From contig CAXBHL010000001.1 in assembly GCA_963975575.1 (NCBI GenBank), positions 1,054,001 to 1,118,000 on the forward strand: a stretch of 64,000 nt of DNA, written 5' to 3'. Below the pieces are notes generated by a model. It was not told the DNA's origin. It made no database searches and saw nothing but the letters and a program-made list of their open reading frames with translations. The position numbers were made by a program, and so were the translations under genes. This DNA is from UBA6054 sp963975575. Lineage in GTDB: Bacteria; Planctomycetota; Phycisphaerae; Phycisphaerales; UBA1924. This document shows, in pieces, positions 50,487 to 59,867 of this stretch (positions are counted from its first letter, which is position 1; every line of letters begins with the position of its first letter).

Positions 50487-51371
50487 GTGCTGAAACAACG
50501 CTTGAGCCTGGGGACTGTGCTGATCCTTGCGATCGCGGCGTTCGCGTGGCTGGACCAGTGGCTCGAGGGCCGCCCCGCCCCGGCCTGGTTCGGACGCGAG
50601 ACCCTCCCGCCCGCCATGGTGATGGTCCCGATCATGATGCTGCTCAGCGGCGCGGGCGCCGTGGAGGTCGCCCGGATCCTGCGGGCCAAGGGCGTCGCGA
50701 TCGCGAGCCTGCCAGCGATGGTCTCGGCGCTGACCGGCCTGTGCGTGATGTCCTTCGGGGCCGAGTCGATGAACGGCGTAGGGGGGCTCGGGCTGGGGGC
50801 GGGGGCCGCCGTGCTGAGCTGGTCGCTCGGCTTGGTGTACGCCGTGCGTCACCGCACGACGAACGGCGCGATCGGCGTGGCGGGGGCGGTGCTGCTGATC
50901 CACGTCTACATGGGGTTGATGCCCGGTTTCCTGGTGCTCATCCGGCGGGAACAGCCGGTCTGGGTGCTGATCTGGGTGCTCGCCTGCGTGAAAATGTGCG
51001 ACATCGGGGCGTACTTCACCGGCACGACCATCGGCCGGACCAAGCTGATCCCGTGGCTGAGCCCCGGGAAGACCTGGGAGGGCCTGGCGGGGGGGCTGGT
51101 TGTGGCCGGGGCTGCCGGCGGGCTGGGTGCGTGGTGGATGCTGCGGGCCGGGATCGACGCCCCGGGCGTGGCGGCCGGGGCGGCGATGGGCGTGCTCTTC
51201 GGCGGCTTCGGGCAAGTCGGCGACCTGTCGGCGAGCCTGCTCAAGCGTGACGCCGGCATCAAAGACTCGGGGCGCTCGATGCCCGGGTTCGGGGGTGTGC
51301 TCGACCTGATCGACTCGCCGGTGCTCGTGGCCCCGATCGCGTTCTGGCTGCTGCACGCGATCGGGGGGTGA
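50487..51371 (+). CDS. cdsA: Phosphatidate cytidylyltransferase
   Basis: Makes CDP-diacylglycerol for phospholipids. A 294-residue integral membrane protein with about eight hydrophobic segments and the C-terminal family signature SLLKRDAGIKDSGRSMPGFGGVLDLIDS (split: LLKRDAGIKDSG and PGFGGVLDLIDS). The signature's usual His (PGHGG) is Phe and the usual Arg in DR(L/M)DS is Leu; the metal-binding Asp and KD are kept. N-terminal half is less conserved. GTG start, leaderless-type. Confidence 0.85.
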   Translation: MLKQRLSLGTVLILAIAAFAWLDQWLEGRPAPAWFGRETLPPAMVMVPIMMLLSGAGAVEVARILRAKGVAIASLPAMVSALTGLCVMSFGAESMNGVGGLGLGAGAAVLSWSLGLVYAVRHRTTNGAIGVAGAVLLIHVYMGLMPGFLVLIRREQPVWVLIWVLACVKMCDIGAYFTGTTIGRTKLIPWLSPGKTWEGLAGGLVVAGAAGGLGAWWMLRAGIDAPGVAAGAAMGVLFGGFGQVGDLSASLLKRDAGIKDSGRSMPGFGGVLDLIDSPVLVAPIAFWLLHAIGG

Positions 51372-51388
51372 ACGGGCGAGCCGGGGCT

Positions 51389-51397
51389 GCTAGAATG
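51389..51397 (+). promoter_or_regulatory. Extended -10 promoter for the coiled-coil gene
   Basis: TGCTAGAAT: TG, one base, TAGAAT (5 of 6). 36 nt upstream of the ATG at 51434, leaving room for the GGGAGGG Shine-Dalgarno. Confidence 0.5.
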
Positions 51398-51433
51398 GTT
51401 CTTGCCGATCGTAGTGATCTGCGGGAGGGCCGA

Positions 51434-52192
51434 ATGTCGGTGACCAAAAAGCTGCTTGCTCTGTTCCGTGTCGACAAAGAGATCCGAGGTCTGAGCACCC
51501 GGCTCAACGCCGCGGAGAGGTTCCTCGGAGAGCAGACCAGGCAACTGGCCGACATCGCCACGCAGGTGTCCTCGCTCCAAGCCCAGCTCCGACAGCTGCA
51601 GGCCGCGGCGAACAACGCCGAGGGCGAGAGCAAGCGGATCGAGGCCCACATCGCCACGCTCCGCGAGAAGATGAACAACTCGCAGACGAACAAGGAATAC
51701 AAAGCGCTGCTCAGCGAGGTCAACAACCTCAAAGAGCAGCGTTCTTCGTTTGACGACGAAGCGATCGGCCACATGGAGAAGATCGAGCAGATCAAGTCCA
51801 AGCTGGCCGAGCTCGAGAAGTCTGGGGCCGAGCGGGAAAAGGTCCGTGGTGTGGCCGAGAGCGAGCGTCAGGCCCGCGCCGACGAGATCGCCGGCCGGCT
51901 GGCCGAGTTGCGTTCGAAGCGCGAGGAGCTGGCGGCCGATGTCCCCAAGGACGCCTTGGCCGTCTACGACGATCTGATCCGCACCCGCGGGGACGACGCG
52001 ATGGCCCCCTTGGAGATCGTCGACCGCAAGCGGCACGAGTACGTCTGCGGATCGTCGATGATGTCCGTCCCGGTCGAGATCGCCGCGTCCCTCATGCAGG
52101 GCAAGCTGACGATCTCGCCCAACGACGGGTGCATCCTCTACCTGACCGAGCACGCCGAAGAGCAGCTCAACGCGGCGTTCGTCCGCAAGTAA
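51434..52192 (+). CDS. CdsZ/zf-RING_7-like coiled-coil protein with degenerate zinc ribbon
   Basis: A 252-residue protein with a long antiparallel coiled coil (residues 5-175) including NSQTNKEYKALLSEVNNLKE, a diagnostic block of this family, and a C-terminal region that should be a four-Cys zinc ribbon. Here only the first Cys is at its place (VCGSSMMSVPVE); the others are replaced (SPNDGCILYL where CPNCGRILYL is usual). Function of the family is unclear. Shine-Dalgarno GGGAGGG before the ATG. Confidence 0.8.
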   Translation: MSVTKKLLALFRVDKEIRGLSTRLNAAERFLGEQTRQLADIATQVSSLQAQLRQLQAAANNAEGESKRIEAHIATLREKMNNSQTNKEYKALLSEVNNLKEQRSSFDDEAIGHMEKIEQIKSKLAELEKSGAEREKVRGVAESERQARADEIAGRLAELRSKREELAADVPKDALAVYDDLIRTRGDDAMAPLEIVDRKRHEYVCGSSMMSVPVEIAASLMQGKLTISPNDGCILYLTEHAEEQLNAAFVRK

Positions 52193-52237
52193 GCCCGCCG
52201 ATCAGGCTTTTCCGACCACCACGGGACCGCGGCTGGC

Positions 52238-53305
52238 TCAGATCAGTCGCGGTTCTTCTTTGTCCGTGCCGGCCTCGGCCGCTGGCGGGGTGATGCCCAT
52301 CCGCTCGCACGCGCGGGCGGTGAGGGTCCGGCCGCGACGGGTGCGGGCCAGGAAGCCGATCTGAAGCAGGTAGGGCTCGACGACGTCTTCCAGCGTGCCG
52401 CTGTCCTCGTTCATGGTGGCCGCGACGGCCTCGAGGCCCACCGGGCCGCCGGCGTAGATGCTGGCGATGGTCTTGAGGTAGTCCCGGTCGAGGTTGTCCA
52501 GGCCGAGGTCGTCCACGCCCTCGAGGCGGAGGGCGTCGTCGACGATGCTCGTGGAAAGCCGCCCCGAGGCCCGCACGTCGGCGAAGTCACGCACGCGTCG
52601 GAGCAGCCGGTTCGCGATGCGGGGCGTCCCGCGGGATCGGGCGGCGATCCGCTCGAGGGAGCCCTGTTCGATCTCCCGCACGCCGAGCATGGCGCACGAC
52701 CTGGCGAGGATCCGGACGAGTTCCTTTTCGTCGTAATAGCGGAGGTGGTGGGTGATCCCGAATCGGGACCGCAGGGGCGAACTGAGCAGCCCGGCCCGGG
52801 TCGTCGCGCCGATCAGCGTGAACGGTGCGCACTTGATCTGAACGGTGCGGGCGTTGAGCCCGGTGTCCAGGCAGACGTCGATGCGGAAGTCCTCCATCGC
52901 CGGATAGATGAACTCCTCGACCGCGACCGGCAGCCGGTGGATCTCGTCGATGAACAGCACGTCGCCGGCCTGCAGCCGGGTCAGCACCGCCACCAGGTCC
53001 GTACCCCGGGCGAGCGCCGGGCCCGAGGTCGTGTGCACGCGGGTGCCCAGCTCGGCGCCGATCACGTGGGCGATGGTCGTCTTGCCCAGCCCCGGAGGGC
53101 CGTGGAGCAGCACGTGCTCGAGGTGCTCGCGGGAGCCGTCCTCGCGGGCCTTGGTGCGGGTCTGGACGGCCTCGACGGCGATCAGGATCCGCTCGACCAG
53201 CTCGGCCTGTCCGACGTACTCGTCGAGCGAGCGCGGACGCAGGGCCCAGTTGGCGTGCTCTTCCTCGGGCGACTGGGCGGGCGAGATCAGGCGTTCGGTG
53301 GCCAT
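52238..53305 (-). CDS. ruvB: Holliday junction branch migration helicase RuvB
   Basis: AAA+ motor of the RuvAB complex. The 355-residue protein shows LRPRSLDEYVGQ, Walker A HGPPGLGKTTIAHVIG, Walker B VLFIDEIHRL, sensor 1 IGATTRAGLLSSPLRSRFG, and winged-helix end GGPVGLEAVAATMNED and EPYLLQIGFLARTRRGR. Length is typical. ATG at 53305 lies 7 nt after TACACT with no Shine-Dalgarno. ruvA and ruvC are not adjacent. Confidence 0.96.
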   Translation of the reverse strand: MATERLISPAQSPEEEHANWALRPRSLDEYVGQAELVERILIAVEAVQTRTKAREDGSREHLEHVLLHGPPGLGKTTIAHVIGAELGTRVHTTSGPALARGTDLVAVLTRLQAGDVLFIDEIHRLPVAVEEFIYPAMEDFRIDVCLDTGLNARTVQIKCAPFTLIGATTRAGLLSSPLRSRFGITHHLRYYDEKELVRILARSCAMLGVREIEQGSLERIAARSRGTPRIANRLLRRVRDFADVRASGRLSTSIVDDALRLEGVDDLGLDNLDRDYLKTIASIYAGGPVGLEAVAATMNEDSGTLEDVVEPYLLQIGFLARTRRGRTLTARACERMGITPPAAEAGTDKEEPRLI

Positions 53306-53312
53306 CTGCGGG

Positions 53313-53318
53313 AGTGTA
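53313..53318 (-). promoter_or_regulatory. -10-like hexamer of ruvB
   Basis: TACACT on the minus strand, 7 nt before the ruvB ATG; leaderless arrangement. Confidence 0.48.
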
Positions 53319-53349
53319 TCGGTTCGGGGCCTGTCAGAGCGCAAGCAAA

Positions 53350-53380
53350 GGGCGATCGGGCGTGATTCGCCCGATCGCCC
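53350..53380 (-). terminator. Perfect 13-bp hairpin after the M28 peptidase gene
   Basis: Arms 53350-53362 and 53368-53380 pair perfectly around a 5-nt loop; on the minus strand it is followed by CTTTGCTT, a weak T-run. It lies 46 nt past the peptidase stop. Confidence 0.55.
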
Positions 53381-53425
53381 GTGTCAGATCTTGATCGCCC
53401 CGGCTCGTCTGCCGGGGCCGCACTC

Positions 53426-55396
53426 TCAACGCACGCCGGCGGCCACCGGTGCCTCCTCGGCCTGCGCCGGTGCTTCACGGGGGAGCATCGCGGGCGCGTT
53501 GGCGAGGTTGTAGGCGGTGATGGCGGTGTTCACGGCGGACTGGACCAGGTATTCGGGGATGGCCTGGTCGAGGCGGTCGAACTGGGTGTGCCAGCCGTAG
53601 CTGTAGTTGGCACGGCCGATCTCGTCCCAGAAGAACCCGGGGACGCCGATGGCATTGAAAGCGGCGTGGTCGGAGCCCCCGTGGGTCTCGATCTTGTCGC
53701 CGGTGGGACGGATGTTGACCACCAGGTCCTTGCCGTCGGTCTCGGAGTAGAAGCGGCCGTTGGTCCACGAGGTGGCGGCGGCCAGGTAGTCGACCATGTA
53801 GTCGGCGGCCGGGATGCCTCCCTGATAGTTGGTGCCGCCGTCGTCGACGAACACGGCCGAGATCTTCGCCCGCTCTTCATCGCTGAGGCCCCGGACGTAC
53901 CCGCGCGCGCCGAGCAGGCCCTGCTCTTCGCCGCTCCACAGCGCAAAGCGGATCGTCCGCTTGGGCTGCACGCCGACGGCCGCGAGGATGCGGGCCGCTT
54001 CCATGGTCACCGAGGTGCCGGTGCCGTTGTCCACGGTGCCCATCGAGCCCGGGCCGTTCCAGGAATCCTGGTGGGCCGAGATCAGGATGACCTCGTCGGG
54101 GAACTCGGACCCGGGGATCTCGGCGATCACGTTGTAGACGGGCACCGGGCCCGGCACGATGGAGTGCGAGAGGTCGAACTCGAGTTCGACCGGCACGCCC
54201 TGGTTGAGCCGAGCGACGACGAAGTCGTAGTCGCCCTCGCTGACGTTGACCTCGACATCGGTGGGGAACTCCTCGGCAGCACGCTCCCGCCAGCCGGTGG
54301 TGCTGGTCGTCCAGACGCGCTCGTCCTTGGAGCTGGAGACGAAGCCGGCGGGGTTCTCGGCGAGCACCGCGGCGAGCACCGCGTCCTCGTACTCGGGTGT
54401 CTCGGTGGCCGTGGCATCCTGCTTGGATCGGCTCAGCGTGACGGCGTACTGGTTCCCGCTGGCCGCGGTCGACGTCCCCGAGGCCGCGTCCCCGTCGATG
54501 GTCAGCTCGATGTCCGACACCCCCATGGAGTGCGCGAAGCGGAAGCGGAGGTTGTCGCCTTCCATCCGGGCGTCCTGGATCGGCCCCGTGTGGAAGTTGG
54601 GGATCGACATCGTGCCCTCGGGTGACTCGCCGAGCGTGGTCAGCACGAGTTCGACGGGCAGCCCGGTGCCGTTGTAGTCGAGCGAACCCGACCAGACCTG
54701 GCCCAGGACCGGCTCGGCCGCCTCGGGTTCGGGCCGGTCGCCCTCGAGCTGCTTGCGGACGCGGTCGCGGAGCTGGTGGTGCTCACGCATGAGGTATCCG
54801 ACGGAACGGACACCCCGGCGGCCCGAGTAATCGGGCTTGAGCAGCACCCACGCCCCGGCGTACGAGCCCGCGTTGGCCTCGTACTCCTCCATGGAGGCGG
54901 GCAGCGCGACGGCGGGGCCGCGGACGGGGCCCTCGGTGCCAACGGTCCACGCGAGGGTTGAGAAGTCCATGTCCCGCAGCTTGCTGCGGTTGCCGCCGCC
55001 CGGCAGGTGCACGCTGGCCGTGCTCGGGCCGCGGTCGAATCGGGTGGCGATGGTGCCCCATTCGTGGAGCGTGACGTTCTGAAGGCCCCATTCCTCGAAG
55101 CTGGACTTGGACCACCGCTGCGCGTCCTCGAGGGCCTGCGAACCGGTCAGACGCGGCCCGAAGGTCTCGCACATCTCGGTGAGAATCGAGAAAACCTGGG
55201 AGTTGTCCTTGCCCTCGGTGATGATGGCCTCGATCACGACGGGGTCGCCCATCGGGATCTCGGGGGCGGGGACCCGCTCGCCGTCGATCACGGCGTACCG
55301 CTCGACGGTGGGGGCGGGGGTGACGGTCTGGCAGCCGGCCAGAAGGCCGGCGGCGGAAACGATGGCAAACAGACCCGTCGTTCGGATACGACCCAT
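53426..55396 (-). CDS. M28 family zinc peptidase, lipoprotein
   Basis: A 656-residue exported aminopeptidase-like protein. Lipobox LLAGC (Cys22). A PA-type domain lies in the middle, and the M28 core near residues 455-640: ISAHQDSWNGPGSMGTVDNGTG (first His/Asp zinc site), SGEEQGLLGARGY (Glu pair), DDGGTNYQG, GGSDHAAFNAIGVPGFF, and YGWHTQFDRLDQ with the last zinc His. Likely digests peptides in the periplasm. Start 55396 with GGAGGT upstream gives the signal. Confidence 0.9.
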   Translation of the reverse strand: MGRIRTTGLFAIVSAAGLLAGCQTVTPAPTVERYAVIDGERVPAPEIPMGDPVVIEAIITEGKDNSQVFSILTEMCETFGPRLTGSQALEDAQRWSKSSFEEWGLQNVTLHEWGTIATRFDRGPSTASVHLPGGGNRSKLRDMDFSTLAWTVGTEGPVRGPAVALPASMEEYEANAGSYAGAWVLLKPDYSGRRGVRSVGYLMREHHQLRDRVRKQLEGDRPEPEAAEPVLGQVWSGSLDYNGTGLPVELVLTTLGESPEGTMSIPNFHTGPIQDARMEGDNLRFRFAHSMGVSDIELTIDGDAASGTSTAASGNQYAVTLSRSKQDATATETPEYEDAVLAAVLAENPAGFVSSSKDERVWTTSTTGWRERAAEEFPTDVEVNVSEGDYDFVVARLNQGVPVELEFDLSHSIVPGPVPVYNVIAEIPGSEFPDEVILISAHQDSWNGPGSMGTVDNGTGTSVTMEAARILAAVGVQPKRTIRFALWSGEEQGLLGARGYVRGLSDEERAKISAVFVDDGGTNYQGGIPAADYMVDYLAAATSWTNGRFYSETDGKDLVVNIRPTGDKIETHGGSDHAAFNAIGVPGFFWDEIGRANYSYGWHTQFDRLDQAIPEYLVQSAVNTAITAYNLANAPAMLPREAPAQAEEAPVAAGVR

Positions 55397-55606
55397 GAGC
55401 TGACCTCCGGAATGGGCAATGACGCGAGAGGAAAGGCCGAGCGGCCCCGTGTTGCAGTGAACCAATCCGGGCCGCGGCGGGTTGCAGGGCCGACGATCGC
55501 TCGTCGCCCACCGGCAACCAACGCGGACCGAGCCCGCGCCGACGCGGGCGGGCGATTCTACGCGACGGGTACGGAAGCCGGACGGCTCGGGGCGAGCCGG
55601 CGCGGC

Positions 55607-57055
55607 TCATTCGAGCGGCAGGTCCTTGCGCTTCCAGAGGGACACGAGCCGGTCGAGCTCGATGGGCTCCCAGATCCGACCGTTGTGCAACTCGGACCGC
55701 ATCAGCTCTCCGCGTCCGTTGAAAACGTGGGTGGTGGCCGGGGTGTTCTCATCAGGACGGGACCGGACGACCCAGAGGCCGGGCTTGTTGGCCGGCTGTT
55801 CGACGTTGTCCCAGCGCAGAGAGATGGTGTTGGTGCTCGAGTTGTACGCGTAGCCGGCGAACTCGCCCTCGCGACCCATCCGGGCGAGCAGCGGGGCGAG
55901 CAGGTGGGTGACCGCCTGGGGGATGTAGCCCTCGCCCTGAATCACCGGTCGGGTGACGGTGGGGGCCATTTTGCTCTGCTCGAGCTGCACGGTCATGCTG
56001 GTGCCAGACCGGGCTCCGGTCACGCTGGACTCGGTCGAGGTCGTTCCCTGGCGGAGGCCCATCTTGATCGTCCAGGCCTCCTCCTTGAAATCCTCGGACA
56101 CGAAGTAGACCGCCCGGGTGTCGAGGCGGAGCTGCGGCTCGATCGCCATGGCGTCCAACTGAACGATCAGCCCGGGGACGCGGTCGCTGGCCCGCCAGTT
56201 CCGCTCGCTCTTCCCGGACACCTCGCCCCGGACGCCTGACCGGATGCGGACCCTCCGGTAGCCGTGCTCGATGGCGTCCATCTCGTCGCCGGACCGGGCC
56301 GGCGTGAACAACCGCTCCCACCTTTCGGGGGTGGAATCGGCGAGCGAACGCAGCTCGTCGGGGGACAGGGTGGCCAGCACCTCCTGCATGTTCGCGATCG
56401 CCGAGGCCCGGCGGGCGGCCAGCGCGTCCCGGTCCGTGACCTCCATCGTGCCGACGACGGTTTCATAAACCCGCCGGGCCTTCTGGAAACGGGGCGCCTC
56501 GGTCATGAGGTCGAACACGACGAATCGCCCGGGCTCGGTCAAGAACACGCTGACCCCGCGGATCATCTGCGGCGAGCCGTTGGCGCCGGCCATGCGGATG
56601 TAGAACCGCTCGCCGTTGAGGGTGGAGCGGCTGACCGGCGTTCGCTCGAGCAGTTCGGCGGCCGAGTAGAACTGGCCGGTCTCCCCGTCCTGGACGCCGC
56701 GGACCAGCATGAGCTGTTCGATCATCGAATCCGCCACCTGCCCGACGGTCAGGTCGTTGTTGGAGGAGCGTTGCCCCTTGATCACCAGGACGCCGAGCTG
56801 GTCGGGCAGTTCGACGCCCATGGTGGCGTTGGCCCCGAAGCTGGTGGTTTCGGCGACGGAGCCCTGCGGGAGAAAGAACGAAAGATCGAGGGGGTCGATC
56901 CGCGTGATGGAGGACTGCAGGGGCACCACGACCGGGGCCTTGGCCTGACCACCGGAGCCTGTCGGGGCGTTCTGGGCCGACGCGGGGAGGCCGAAGAGGC
57001 CGAAAAGGACCGCGAGGGGCGCGGCGTGACGCAGTGCGATTGGGACGCGGGGCAT
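55607..57055 (-). CDS. Secreted protein of unknown function
   Basis: A 482-residue exported protein with signal peptide 1-27 (cleavage near ASA-QN) and no further membrane span. The body alternates helix and strand; an early block LPQGSVAETTSFGANATMGV and a late SLRWDNVEQP are the most distinctive parts, but I do not recognise a family. Possibly periplasmic. CGGAG lies before the ATG. A GC hairpin (55583-55599) follows the stop, without a T-run. Divergent from the S10 operon. Confidence 0.72.
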   Translation of the reverse strand: MPRVPIALRHAAPLAVLFGLFGLPASAQNAPTGSGGQAKAPVVVPLQSSITRIDPLDLSFFLPQGSVAETTSFGANATMGVELPDQLGVLVIKGQRSSNNDLTVGQVADSMIEQLMLVRGVQDGETGQFYSAAELLERTPVSRSTLNGERFYIRMAGANGSPQMIRGVSVFLTEPGRFVVFDLMTEAPRFQKARRVYETVVGTMEVTDRDALAARRASAIANMQEVLATLSPDELRSLADSTPERWERLFTPARSGDEMDAIEHGYRRVRIRSGVRGEVSGKSERNWRASDRVPGLIVQLDAMAIEPQLRLDTRAVYFVSEDFKEEAWTIKMGLRQGTTSTESSVTGARSGTSMTVQLEQSKMAPTVTRPVIQGEGYIPQAVTHLLAPLLARMGREGEFAGYAYNSSTNTISLRWDNVEQPANKPGLWVVRSRPDENTPATTHVFNGRGELMRSELHNGRIWEPIELDRLVSLWKRKDLPLE

Positions 57056-57432
57056 GGTCTGGCTCCGGGGAACGGGGTCCGCAGGGGTATACCGGGTCGG
57101 TCGGGCTGGGAAAGCACGCCGGTCGAGATCGCGGCCGGGGCGGCCGATTCCCGCTCCAGTGGATTCGGCGAAACCCCGCCGCGGGGTGGAGGATTCTCGA
57201 CCGCTCGGGACGGAGAATCAAAAATCGCCCGGGGCTGCCCGGGGGCGATTGACTCGCCGGGATGGTGGTCTACGCTTCTTGGCTCCACCGGGATCGCTTG
57301 ATTCCCGGCGGAGCTTCGATTCGCCGCCCCGGCGGCGGTCCCCGAGACTGGAAGCCGACGGTTTCGCCCGGATGGTCTGGGCGGGGCGGTCGGCCCGACG
57401 CGCGGCTTGGCCCGCATGAGGACGGACACTCG
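57056..57432. other. S10 operon promoter region and leader
   Basis: About 377 nt without a gene. Contains a large hairpin, AATCGCCC (57223-57230) with GGGCGATT (57243-57250), preceded by an A-run, so on the minus strand it looks like a terminator shielding the divergent gene. The promoter described next overlaps its right edge, leaving a leader of about 150 nt before rpsJ that includes GATTCCCGGCGGAG and no evident ORF. Confidence 0.5.
57249..57276 (+). promoter_or_regulatory. Promoter of the S10 ribosomal protein operon
   Basis: TTGACT (57249-57254, 5 of 6), 16-nt spacer, TACGCT (57271-57276, TAnnnT). Best -35 seen in the window. The context GGTCTACGCT also occurs before the DUF481 gene. 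Confidence 0.6.
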
Positions 57433-57741
<309 letters not shown>

Positions 57742-57856
57742 TAGACCGGCTCACGCCGCCCGCCCCGGGGATCGGGGAGAAAACTTCCTCTGGCGGCCCT
57801 TGGGGCCTGTCACGAAGCGGAACCCGGCCGAATCCGGGGGTTGAAAGGTTCCCGAC

Positions 57857-58546
57857 ATGACCCGCCCCTCCGCTGGCGCTCACCTGCTCGGCCAGAAGAT
57901 CGGCATGACCCGCGTCTTCAACGAGGCCGGCGTCTCCGTCCCCGTCACCGTCATCCAGGTCGATGCGAACGTCGTGACGCAGATCCGCACGCCCGACGTC
58001 GACGGCTACGCCGCCGTCCAGATCGGTGCCGGCGACATCAAGCCCCGCAACTCGACGATGCCCATGATCGGGCACGATGCCAAGGCCGGCTCGGCCCCCC
58101 TCCGCCACCACACGGAGTTCCGCGTGGACGAGAAGGACCTTTCCGGCTACGAGGCCGGGCAGCACCTGACCCTGGCCAACCTCGAGGGCGTCGGCTTCGT
58201 CGACGTGATCGGGACCAGCAAAGGCAAGGGCTTCCAGGGCACCATGAAGCGGCACAACTTCAAGGGCCAGCAGGCCAGCCACGGCGTCGAGCGCAAGCAC
58301 CGCTCCCCCGGCTCGATCGGCGGCCACGCGACCAACCGCGGCCACTCCGGCAAGCTCAAGAAGGGCAAGCGGATGTCCGGACGCATGGGCAACGAGCGGG
58401 TGACCGTCCGCAGCCTGGACGTCGTCCGGGTGGACGCCGAGAACAACCTGCTGCTGGTCAAGGGGCCCGTCCCCGGCCACAACAAGGCCTGGGTGGAAAT
58501 CCGGCCCGCGATCCGTCTGTACAAGAGCAAGGCCGCGAAGGCCTGA
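57857..58546 (+). CDS. rplC: 50S ribosomal protein L3
   Basis: Binds near the peptidyl transferase centre and 23S 3' end. 229 residues with LLGQKIGMTRVFNEAG at the N-terminus, GTSKGKGFQGTMKRHNFKGQ, HGVERKHRSPGSIGG and RMSGRMGNERVTV. Conserved Gln for methylation is in the loop. Preceded by a 115-nt gap. ATG follows TTGAAAGG. Followed by the unusual 316-nt gap before rplD. Confidence 0.97.
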   Translation: MTRPSAGAHLLGQKIGMTRVFNEAGVSVPVTVIQVDANVVTQIRTPDVDGYAAVQIGAGDIKPRNSTMPMIGHDAKAGSAPLRHHTEFRVDEKDLSGYEAGQHLTLANLEGVGFVDVIGTSKGKGFQGTMKRHNFKGQQASHGVERKHRSPGSIGGHATNRGHSGKLKKGKRMSGRMGNERVTVRSLDVVRVDAENNLLLVKGPVPGHNKAWVEIRPAIRLYKSKAAKA

Positions 58547-58862
58547 GAATCTGGCCGAATCCCGGGTGATCTCGGGTTTGGCGTGTCTTCGTGATTGATT
58601 TCTGTCAGGGACGAGTCAATGATCTCGACCCTGCACGGCCCGGAAGGTCTGGTTGAGAAACCACCGGGTGGCGACAAGATAGCAAATGGCCCGTTCTGAC
58701 CGGAACGGGACCCATGCCGAGTGAACCCCGTGTTGCCGGCACCACAACGCTCGAACGAGCCGCGTGCGTGCGAAAGCGACAGCCGCCAACCGGGTGCAGC
58801 AAAGCGACTCCTCCGGGCACGGTGCCCGGGGAGATCCGAGGCGTCGGGCGAGGTAAAGACTG
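58547..58862 (+). other. Structured gap between rplC and rplD, possible leader RNA
   Basis: About 316 nt without a credible ORF inside an otherwise tightly packed operon. Hairpins: CCCGTTC/GAACGGG (58690-58709) and CCGGGCAC/GTGCCCGG (58813-58829), the latter just upstream of the rplD Shine-Dalgarno GAGG. Composition is lower in GC at its start (58570-58620). May hold a second promoter or an autoregulatory L4-type leader. Confidence 0.45.
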
Positions 58863-59558
58863 ATGGAAGTCCCCGTCTACGACATCCAGGGCAAGCAGGC
58901 CGGCACCATGTCGGTCGATGAAGTCTCCCTGGGTGAGACCGTGAACGCAGATCTGCTCAAGCAGGCTTTCGTGATGTATCACGCGAACCTGCGACAGGGC
59001 TCCTCCCGCACGAAGAATCGTGCGGCGATCGCGTTCAGCCGCAAGAAGATGTTCAAGCAGAAGGGCACCGGCAACGCCCGCCACGGCGACAAGAAGGTGT
59101 CCCAGTTCCGCAAGGGCGGTCACGCGAAGGCGAAGACCCGGACCCGCGAGGACTACCGCAAGGACATGCCGAAGAAGATGCGCCGCAAGGCGAATCGCAA
59201 CGCGTTCCTCGCCAAGCTGCTGGACCAGGAAGTCAAGGTCATCAACGGTCTGCAGTTCGCCGAGCCCAAGACCCGCGCGTTCAAGGACATGCTCTCGGCC
59301 CTGGGCGTCGATCAGACCGCCCTGGTGGCCCTCTCCGGCGACGCAGAGAAGAGCAAGAACGCCCGTCTGAGCGCCCGCAACATCGAGCAGGTCGAGCTGT
59401 GCCGGGCCGATCAGCTGACCGTGTACAACATGCTCAGCAACCGGTACCTGCTGATCGACAAGGCCGAGCTGGAGGCGTGGCTGAACGGCCCGACCTCCCA
59501 GACCGGCAAGGACGCGAAGTACGCCCCCATGGGGCGGACCGCTGAGGAGGTGGCGTAA
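58863..59558 (+). CDS. rplD: 50S ribosomal protein L4
   Basis: Lines the exit tunnel; in E. coli also represses the S10 operon. 231 residues, with QAFVMYHANLRQGSSRTKNRA, the tunnel loop KKMFKQKGTGNARHGDKKVS, and a C-terminal IEQVELCRADQLTVYNMLSN. ATG with GAGG upstream, after the long gap. Stop overlaps rplW by one base (TAATG). Confidence 0.96.
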   Translation: MEVPVYDIQGKQAGTMSVDEVSLGETVNADLLKQAFVMYHANLRQGSSRTKNRAAIAFSRKKMFKQKGTGNARHGDKKVSQFRKGGHAKAKTRTREDYRKDMPKKMRRKANRNAFLAKLLDQEVKVINGLQFAEPKTRAFKDMLSALGVDQTALVALSGDAEKSKNARLSARNIEQVELCRADQLTVYNMLSNRYLLIDKAELEAWLNGPTSQTGKDAKYAPMGRTAEEVA

Positions 59559-59839
59559 TGCACGAACCGCACTACATCCTCCGTCGTCCCCTGCTGACCG
59601 AGAAGAGCACCCGCGCGATGGAAGAGGCGAACGTCTACGCCTTCGAGGTCGACCGCCGGGCCAGCAAGACGGACATCAAGGACGCCGTGGAGAAGCTCTT
59701 CGGCGTGAAGGTTGTGAAGGTCAATACGCAGACCCGCAAGGGTGGGTCTCGTCGTCTCCGCTACGGCACGGTCGAAGCGGGGGAGTGGAAGCGTGCAACG
59801 GTTCGCGTGGCCGACGGCCAGGCGATCGAGTTGTTCTGA
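59558..59839 (+). CDS. rplW: 50S ribosomal protein L23
   Basis: Tunnel-exit protein docking trigger factor and SRP. 93 residues: ILRRPLLTEKSTRAMEEANV, FEVDRRASKTDIKDAVEKLF, VKVVKVNTQTRKGGSRRLRYG. Normal length. Overlaps rplD by one base. Confidence 0.96.
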   Translation: MHEPHYILRRPLLTEKSTRAMEEANVYAFEVDRRASKTDIKDAVEKLFGVKVVKVNTQTRKGGSRRLRYGTVEAGEWKRATVRVADGQAIELF

Positions 59840-59867
59840 GTAGTCCGGAAGGGAAGGAACGGAAGAC

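Noticed and set aside
57223..57250. Hairpin upstream of rpsJ as an S10 operon attenuator
   Set aside because: It lies upstream of, and overlaps, the best promoter, so it would not be in the S10 transcript from that promoter.
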